A stretch of DNA of 64,000 nt. Source: Halonatronomonas betaini (lineage in GTDB: Bacteria; Bacillota; Halanaerobiia; Halanaerobiales; Halarsenatibacteraceae). The number at the start of each line of letters is the position of its first letter. Position 1 is the stretch's first letter. Below are positions 59,010 through 64,000 of the stretch, one piece after another. The notes beneath the pieces were generated by a model that was given only the letters and a program-made list of their open reading frames with translations, was not told the origin of the DNA and ran no database searches. Both the position numbers and the translations under genes were made by a program. The stretch lies in contig NZ_JADPIE010000002.1 in the NCBI RefSeq assembly GCF_015666175.1, positions 310,001 to 374,000 on the forward strand, read 5' to 3'.

Positions 59010-60203
59010 GTGAGGACTACAGGAACAATAGCCCGGGGAATTAGAACTCCAATAATTAAAGAAGGAGACAATTTAGTTGAAATTGTTGTAGAGTCATTAC
59101 TCTCAGCCCAGAAGGAAAATGATTTTGAATTTAATGATAAAGGTGTAATTGCTATTACTGAATCGGTCCTGGCCAGATCCCAGGGAAATTATATCACTGT
59201 TGATGATATTGCCTGTGAAATTAAAGAAAAATTTTCAGGTAAAGATGGTATTGGTATTGTATTCCCTATCTTAAGTAGAAATAGATTTTCGATGATATTG
59301 AAAGGAATAGCCAGAGCTGGCTTTGATATCTACATGCAATTAAGTTATCCCAGGGATGAAGTCGGCAACCCTTTATTTGATCCAGCTAAAATAAGAGAGC
59401 TGAATATTAATCCTTATAATGATGTTTTAACAGAAGAAGATTACTTAAAGAATTTCGGAGATTACAAGCATCCATATACCGGAATTAATTATTTGAAATT
59501 ATATAAAGAAATTGTTCAATCTGAAAGTAATGCCAGTATTGAGTTTATTCTGGCTAATGATCCTGCTGTTATTCTTAACTATACCAGAGAAATAATCACT
59601 GCCGACATCCATACTAGAGCAGAGACAAAGGCTATTTTAGAAAATAATGATACAAAAGTTCTCGGACTCGATGAGATCTGTAATCAACCAGTGGATAACA
59701 GAGGTTATAATATTGATTATGGATTGCTTGGCTCTAATAAAGCTACTGGTGAAAGATTGAAATTATTCCCGAGAGATGCTAAGGAATTTGTTAATAAAAT
59801 ACAACAGAGAATACATAAAGAGACTGGAGTTCAGGTTGAAGTGATGGTTTATGGAGATGGGGCTTATAAAGACCCTACAGGTAAGATCTGGGAACTTGCA
59901 GACCCTGTCGTCTCCCCAGGTTATACTGATGGACTTAAAGGAACTCCAAATGAAGTTAAGTTAAAATATTTAGCTGATAATGATTTAAAGGAACTAGCAG
60001 GGGAAGAGCTTCTGGATGCAATGAAAGATGAGATCGGAGGAAAAGATAATGATTTAATTGGAGATATTAGAGCACAGGGAACAACTCCCAGACAGTTAAC
60101 AGATTTATTAGGAAGCCTGTCTGACCTAATTAGTGGAAGTGGCGATAAAGGTACTCCAGTCGTCTTAATCCAGGGCTACTTTGATAATTTAGCTTCTAAC
60201 TAA
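59010..60203 (+). CDS. CofE-like gamma-glutamyl ligase family protein
   Basis: About 397 residues. GVIAITESVLARSQGNYI near residue 45 and IGIVFPILSRNRFSMILKG are the N-terminal signatures of the F420-0:gamma-glutamyl ligase fold; the second half (VEVMVYGDGAYKDPTGKIWE then LADPVVSPGYTD) is the longer form found in many Firmicutes without F420. The start is GTG (59010) with AGGAG at 9 nt; the ATG at 59001 abuts that SD. Probably adds glutamate to some acceptor; coenzyme F420 itself is unlikely in this organism without other cof genes. Follows the TraB/GumN gene. Confidence 0.82.
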   Translation: MRTTGTIARGIRTPIIKEGDNLVEIVVESLLSAQKENDFEFNDKGVIAITESVLARSQGNYITVDDIACEIKEKFSGKDGIGIVFPILSRNRFSMILKGIARAGFDIYMQLSYPRDEVGNPLFDPAKIRELNINPYNDVLTEEDYLKNFGDYKHPYTGINYLKLYKEIVQSESNASIEFILANDPAVILNYTREIITADIHTRAETKAILENNDTKVLGLDEICNQPVDNRGYNIDYGLLGSNKATGERLKLFPRDAKEFVNKIQQRIHKETGVQVEVMVYGDGAYKDPTGKIWELADPVVSPGYTDGLKGTPNEVKLKYLADNDLKELAGEELLDAMKDEIGGKDNDLIGDIRAQGTTPRQLTDLLGSLSDLISGSGDKGTPVVLIQGYFDNLASN

Positions 60204-60340
60204 TACCCCTGATCCAGGATTTATAATTGCATCATAATGAATTAAATCTTATCTTAATAATTGTGCACATTTTTATCACATCCTCCCGTTATAATGTAAT
60301 TGAATTAAGATGAAATAATAATAAAAGGGAGGGGCTCAAA

Positions 60341-60553
60341 ATGTTAAAGATGACTAAAATGCAAAAAGCCATAATATTAGGATTGGTATTGGCATTAGTT
60401 GTATTTTCTGCCGCCGCCTGTGGTGTTGATGAAGAAGAGCTTGAGGAAATGGAAGAAATGGATGAGGATCCAATTGAAGATGATTTTGGATTTGAGTTAG
60501 ATTACGAAGCAGATATGTATGCATCCGTTAATAGCTCTGCCATTGCTATGTAA
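60341..60553 (+). CDS. Small acidic lipoprotein
   Basis: 70 residues. A signal peptide (hydrophobic residues 11-26) ends in SAAAC, a lipobox, so Cys27 would be lipidated. The mature part of about 43 residues is strikingly acidic (VDEEELEEMEEMDEDPIEDD) and ends MYASVNSSAIAM. No family is recognised. It may sit on the outer membrane or outer face of the inner membrane, its acidity suiting a high-salt or ion-binding environment. Strong SD (GGAGGGG), TATAAT at 60290-60295 and a good terminator show it is expressed alone. Confidence 0.75.
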   Translation: MLKMTKMQKAIILGLVLALVVFSAAACGVDEEELEEMEEMDEDPIEDDFGFELDYEADMYASVNSSAIAM

Positions 60554-60607
60554 TAGATTCTGTAAAAGATTTAGTTAAGTTAATATTGTTGCTTTAAGAA
60601 ATGTGGG

Positions 60608-60638
60608 ACCCACCTCTTGTAGAAGAGGTGGGTTTTTT
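60608..60638 (+). terminator. Terminator of the small lipoprotein gene
   Basis: Perfect 11-bp stem ACCCACCTCTT / AAGAGGTGGGT with a GTAG loop and a run of six T. Confidence 0.95.
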
Positions 60639-60639
60639 C

Positions 60640-60668
60640 TTGATTTATTAAGTGTTTTCTATTATAAT
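60640..60668 (+). promoter_or_regulatory. MFS gene promoter
   Basis: TTGATT (60640-60645), 17-bp spacer, TATAAT (60663-60668). Transcription would start near 60675, leaving about 40 nt of leader. Confidence 0.75.
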
Positions 60669-60715
60669 CAATCTATTGGTCTTTAATAACTCAATTAAAT
60701 AAGAAAGGCCTGATT

Positions 60716-61855
60716 ATTATTCTATTCAAATCATTCTTTTTTATATATTATTTATATATAGCTGTAATATCCTATGGGAATATTTATCTTGATGGAATTG
60801 GAATATCAGCAAGTCAAATCGGTTATATGGTCTCAACAGCCAGAGCCATTTCAATTCTGATTCTTCCAATCTGGGGATTAGCAGCTGACTATTTTGGTGC
60901 TACAAAACAAATCCTAAAACTTGTAGTTTTTGGAACTATTCTATCTCTATTAGCCTTTCCCCAATCAGAGGTCTACTGGATTATTTTTATAATTTATATA
61001 TTGTTCATAATTTTTGAAGCACCAATAGTATCATTATCAGATGCTTTAGTTTTAAACCATTTAAAAGATGATTCTGACCAATACGGTCGTTTCAGAAGCT
61101 GGGGCTCAATTGGCTATATGGTAGCAGTTATTCCTGTTGGTTTCATGATTGAAAAGACTTCAGCCAGAAATATATTCTTTCTAGGAGCATTGGTGATGTT
61201 AATTGCTCTAATCAATATCTTTAAATTACCAGAGGGTGGACGTTCAGTAAAAATAGCTAAGATAACAGATTTTAAGTTGATTTTAAAAAATCAAAAGTTA
61301 TTTAAATTTCTGCTTTTTACTTTTTTCCTCCAGGTTCCTTTAATTGCTAATTTTACTTATTATCCAATTTTCTTTAAATCTCTAGGAGGAGGAGAAACCC
61401 TATTAGGGATAGCTTTACTTTTAGGTGCCGGAAGTGAGTTGATTGTATTTCAAAAATCAACATTTTTCTTTAAAAAGTTCGATCTAAAATTTATCTTATT
61501 AATTTCTGCAATAAGCTTTTCTATTCGCTGGGGATTAATTGGTTTCTTCCCATCAATCTCTATTTTAGTATTGACACAGTTGTTTCACAGCCTGACCTTT
61601 GCTTTATTCCATGTCACTGCAGTCAGGCATATCTCCAGCCTTGTAGGTATTGATTTTCAGGCTACCGGTCAGAACCTTTATGCTTCAACAATAGCTCTTA
61701 GCACTGTTGCAGGAAGTTTATTAGGCGGAGTAGTTTATGACCATTTAGGCGGTGACAGCCTTTATTTAATTGGGAGCTTTATTTCCATCTCAGCAGGAAT
61801 AATCTATTTCTATTATCTCAATAAAAAAGAGGCTCCAGCAAAAGCCAGAGCCTAA
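60716..61855 (+). CDS. Major facilitator superfamily transporter, probable ATT start
   Basis: About 379 residues and twelve hydrophobic segments. YGRFRSWGSIGYMV after helix 4 and FLQVPLIANFTYYPIFFKSL are typical of the MFS_1-like/nucleoside-proton symporter-like group. The frame's first ATG (60827) would cut off helix 1 and the loop NIYLDGIGISASQIG; between the in-frame stop at 60665 and 60827 there is no ATG, GTG or TTG. Behind the SD AAGAAAGG (60701-60708) three ATT codons follow at 4, 7 and 10 nt; the middle one (60716) is chosen. Own promoter. Substrate unknown. Confidence 0.8.
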   Translation: MILFKSFFFIYYLYIAVISYGNIYLDGIGISASQIGYMVSTARAISILILPIWGLAADYFGATKQILKLVVFGTILSLLAFPQSEVYWIIFIIYILFIIFEAPIVSLSDALVLNHLKDDSDQYGRFRSWGSIGYMVAVIPVGFMIEKTSARNIFFLGALVMLIALINIFKLPEGGRSVKIAKITDFKLILKNQKLFKFLLFTFFLQVPLIANFTYYPIFFKSLGGGETLLGIALLLGAGSELIVFQKSTFFFKKFDLKFILLISAISFSIRWGLIGFFPSISILVLTQLFHSLTFALFHVTAVRHISSLVGIDFQATGQNLYASTIALSTVAGSLLGGVVYDHLGGDSLYLIGSFISISAGIIYFYYLNKKEAPAKARA

Positions 61856-61876
61856 AGGTGAGCTTATTTATAAGTA

Positions 61877-62047
61877 TTATTTTCTAAAGCCAGTCCCATT
61901 ACAAACTGAGCATTTTACATCTCCAGAACCCTTGCAATTTGGACAGGTGATGCCCTCTTTATTTTTGCCTGATCTAAATTCACCTTCACCTTTACATTTA
62001 GCACAATCAACAACCCCATCTCCGTGACAATTTCTACATTTAGCCAT
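61877..62047 (-). CDS. 56-residue DnaJ-type zinc-finger protein
   Basis: An ATG at 62047 with GGGGGT upstream opens 56 codons that encode four CxxCxGxG motifs: CRNCHGDG, CAKCKGEG, CPNCKGSG and CSVCNGTG. This is the complete zinc-binding region of DnaJ and of related thylakoid/BSD2-like chaperones, without a J domain or substrate domain. It probably binds two zinc ions and unfolded proteins or acts as a redox-active thiol protein. The gene lies just downstream of the HD-GYP gene, in the opposite direction to the MFS gene. Confidence 0.85.
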   Translation of the reverse strand: MAKCRNCHGDGVVDCAKCKGEGEFRSGKNKEGITCPNCKGSGDVKCSVCNGTGFRK

Positions 62048-62067
62048 TATTTTACCCCCTTATATGG

Positions 62068-63168
62068 TTAAATATTATCCAATTCCAGCTCTTTAGAGCT
62101 TGACTGAAGTAATCTAATTATATTTAAATCGTCATTATTATATAGATCTATATAATTATCATCAACCTCTATAATTGGCCTATCTGGATTTTTAGGGTTT
62201 ATAAAAACTACTTTGGCTTCCCGACCATCTGATAATACAACTTTCTCATTAATAAAATAATACGGAATCTTATCTAAAAAAGTTGTTAGAAGTTCATAAT
62301 CAAAAACACCAAAACTATCTTCCCTAAAAATTTTAATAGCCTGAAATGGTGAAATTTTAGTCTGATCCTTGTAACCTGATATTAAAATATCAAATTGATT
62401 AACTATCGCAAGAATCCTTCCAAAAACAGGTATGCTTTTCCCTTTAGTACCCAGGGGGTAACCTGTGCCATCATATTTCTCATGATGGCTTAATACCCCT
62501 CTGGCAATCTCTTTAGTCATGCCCTCAATCTTTTCTGTCATTTTAAAGCCAAATACAGGATGGTCATTTAAAATATCCTCTTCTTCATCAGTTAAAGCTC
62601 CAGGTTTTTCTAATATTTTATCTGGTATTTGCAATTTACCAACGTCATGAAGCAGTCCGGCCTGTGTCAGATGGTGAAGCCTCTCTTCTTCAAGACCTAG
62701 CCATTCTCCAAATAAATTTGCTAAAATACCTACATTAATAGAGTGAGAAAATAAATCTACATCTCTATTTTTAACCTTTGTAAGAAGATCTATCATATCC
62801 TGGTCGTCTCCCAGAGTTGTAACTTCAAAGGTTAATTCTTTAATCTCTTCATATTCTATTTCCTCTTCATTTCTAAACCGCTTATATAAGCGGCCTGCTT
62901 TACTCAGGCTTCTATTATAATTTTCAACTGTATTACTAATTCTATCATAATTTTCTTTGATAGAATCAGCATCTTCATCAAAAATATATACATACTTTGT
63001 GCCTAGCTTCTTTAACTTATTAATCTTTCTTTTATCTAATATCGTTCCAGCAGGGATTAAGATCCCGCCAAAATCAAACTCAATATCTCCTGCAATTTTC
63101 ATTCCTGGTTCAAGTTCATCAACTCTTATATTTTTCCTCCGGGTGTCATTTGTCTTAATTTCTGTCAT
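62068..63168 (-). CDS. HD-GYP domain c-di-GMP phosphodiesterase
   Basis: 366 residues. An N-terminal DUF3391-like region (RKNIRVDELEPGMKIAGDI) is followed by the HD-GYP domain: LLHDVGKLQIPDK (HD, about residue 173), HHEKYDGTGYPLG (GYP, about 235) and FGRILAIVNQFDIL. The residues for metal binding are all present, although the helix after FDIL departs from the usual YDALTxxRPY, with LISGYKDQ instead. It degrades c-di-GMP in the cytoplasm. A C-terminal small domain (about 300-366) is unassigned. ATG follows GGGGG; it is cotranscribed with the 56-residue zinc protein, 20 bp downstream. Confidence 0.9.
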   Translation of the reverse strand: MTEIKTNDTRRKNIRVDELEPGMKIAGDIEFDFGGILIPAGTILDKRKINKLKKLGTKYVYIFDEDADSIKENYDRISNTVENYNRSLSKAGRLYKRFRNEEEIEYEEIKELTFEVTTLGDDQDMIDLLTKVKNRDVDLFSHSINVGILANLFGEWLGLEEERLHHLTQAGLLHDVGKLQIPDKILEKPGALTDEEEDILNDHPVFGFKMTEKIEGMTKEIARGVLSHHEKYDGTGYPLGTKGKSIPVFGRILAIVNQFDILISGYKDQTKISPFQAIKIFREDSFGVFDYELLTTFLDKIPYYFINEKVVLSDGREAKVVFINPKNPDRPIIEVDDNYIDLYNNDDLNIIRLLQSSSKELELDNI

Positions 63169-63259
63169 TTAATTACCCCCTACTGGCCTATATTTTTTAC
63201 CGCTATATTTATACTATTATCGATAAGATAAATATATCCTGCCCTACTAAGCTCCTGTT

Positions 63260-64000
63260 TTAGAATTTTAACTTATCATCTAAATGATTCATATTAGGCC
63301 AATATTCAATCCTACAATTTAGCACCGCTGGAATATTATTTTTATTGGCAGAAATTGCAGATTCTAACGCAGGTATAATCTCCTCTTTTTTATTAATAGT
63401 TTCAGCATAACAGCCATAGGCCTGAGCCACTTTTGTTAGATCAGGCTGGCTTTTATAATCGGTTGTATCTGTCTTAATACCTGCATTTTTTTGCTTTGAA
63501 CGGATCCAGCCAAGGCCATTATTATTTAAAACCAGCCAGGTTAAACCTAAGTTGTACTGGCAGGCAGTAGCCATCTCCTGCAAATACATCTGAAAAGCTC
63601 CATCACCACAAATCGAGAGTACTGGCCGATCCGGGCTTGTTAATTTAGCACCAATAGCTCCTACAACTCCCATTCCCATACAGGTCTGCTCTGCAACAGG
63701 AATATTACCGAGAAGACTTTTTACCTGATAATAAGGATAACTGTATGACCAGGTATCCTGTCCGCCATTCTCATTTACCAGGATTGTACTATCATTAAAA
63801 GTCTGGCAGGCTTTATAGATTACTTCCCTGGCCCTCAAAGACTCTGAATCTTTTTCTATATCATTTTTTATTTTTTGAAAGTATTTCCCTTTCAGATCTT
63901 TTACAATTTCAAGCCTTGCCTGGCTAAAGTCTTTATCTATTTCCAACTCACTAAAGTTATTATTTAGTTCTCTTAAATTAGATTTAATATCTCCAGGCAA
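63260..64000 (-). CDS. Thiamine-diphosphate-dependent enzyme, C-terminal part (start outside window)
   Basis: The last 246 residues of a larger acetolactate-synthase-like enzyme. The TPP-binding motif starts GDGAFQMYLQEMATAC and ends NNNGLGWI (G-D-G-x26-N-N type); EQTCMGMGVVGAIGAKL precedes it. The frame continues past 64000 without a start, and the first codon read there (TTG) is internal. Members include acetolactate synthase, oxalyl-CoA decarboxylase and phenylpyruvate decarboxylase-type enzymes; the active-site glutamate lies beyond the window, so I cannot tell which. Confidence 0.85.
   Translation of the reverse strand: MPGDIKSNLRELNNNFSELEIDKDFSQARLEIVKDLKGKYFQKIKNDIEKDSESLRAREVIYKACQTFNDSTILVNENGGQDTWSYSYPYYQVKSLLGNIPVAEQTCMGMGVVGAIGAKLTSPDRPVLSICGDGAFQMYLQEMATACQYNLGLTWLVLNNNGLGWIRSKQKNAGIKTDTTDYKSQPDLTKVAQAYGCYAETINKKEEIIPALESAISANKNNIPAVLNCRIEYWPNMNHLDDKLKF

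Noticed and set aside
59010-60203. Evidence for coenzyme F420
   Set aside because: The long CofE-like form occurs in Firmicutes without F420, and no other cof gene is here.

Overview
The window reads as chromosomal DNA of an anaerobic, low-GC, diderm Firmicute. Halanaerobiales or a close relative is my best guess. This is inferred from the AT-rich sequence and strong Shine-Dalgarno (SD) sites, a LolA-like protein with two FtsX-type permeases, a signal-peptide protein that looks like an outer-membrane barrel, many ferredoxin-type proteins, and c-di-GMP enzymes. I see no rRNA, tRNA, CRISPR array, insertion sequence or prophage.

Layout. 1-6 kb: a truncated GH38 alpha-mannosidase, a divergent arsR/ACR3 arsenite module and a CopA copper ATPase behind a CsoR-like operator. 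6-13 kb: a Lol/MacB-like ABC operon (ATPase, two permeases, LolA-like protein) downstream of a MalT-like LuxR regulator. 13-19 kb: amidohydrolase, a non-coding stretch with an 11-bp tandem array, methyltransferase, an orphan peptide-binding protein, an FAH-family enzyme, and a DICT-domain protein with a RibU-like S component. 19.8-26.7 kb: FetAB-like metal exporter; an operon of cyclophilin, hydrolase, DDAH-like enzyme and response regulator; a Nudix protein; small proteins; a barrel-like protein. 26.8-35 kb: serine hydrolase/flavodoxin/DUF1648 operon, a DUF4342-OmpR-kinase operon with AlkD, and a GNAT enzyme beside a GNAT remnant. 35-39 kb: GH3 glycosidase and a CFA-synthase-like methyltransferase. 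39-45 kb: two tandem paralogous membrane proteins of unknown family, a sigma-54 activator with an [FeFe]-hydrogenase-like N-terminus, and an FMN-binding protein. 45-51 kb: a second orphan peptide-binding protein, an S-component-like protein, and a NifX/DUF5320/fused MinD-ferredoxin/DUF134/thiamine-binding operon. 51-64 kb: MATE pump, PAS-GAF-GGDEF-HD-GYP protein, DUF362 ferredoxin protein, a MATE-like membrane protein, TraB/GumN and CofE-like proteins, a small lipoprotein, an MFS transporter, a four-repeat zinc protein, HD-GYP protein and a partial TPP enzyme.

Most noteworthy. (1) The 39-45 kb locus: a redox-type sigma-54 activator next to a good -24/-12 promoter that drives an unrecognised, internally duplicated membrane family. 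(2) Two genes (response regulator at 22198, MFS at about 60716) whose conserved N-termini lie upstream of any ATG, GTG or TTG but start at ATT after a good SD; a third (46860) has ATA at ideal spacing. (3) The gene at 24926 has its SD separated from its ATG by a 12-bp RNA stem that would restore normal spacing when folded. (4) A ten-unit 11-bp tandem array in non-coding DNA. (5) A promoter embedded in a long inverted repeat upstream of the NifX/DUF134 operon.

All functional calls come from reading the translated sequence; no database search was run.
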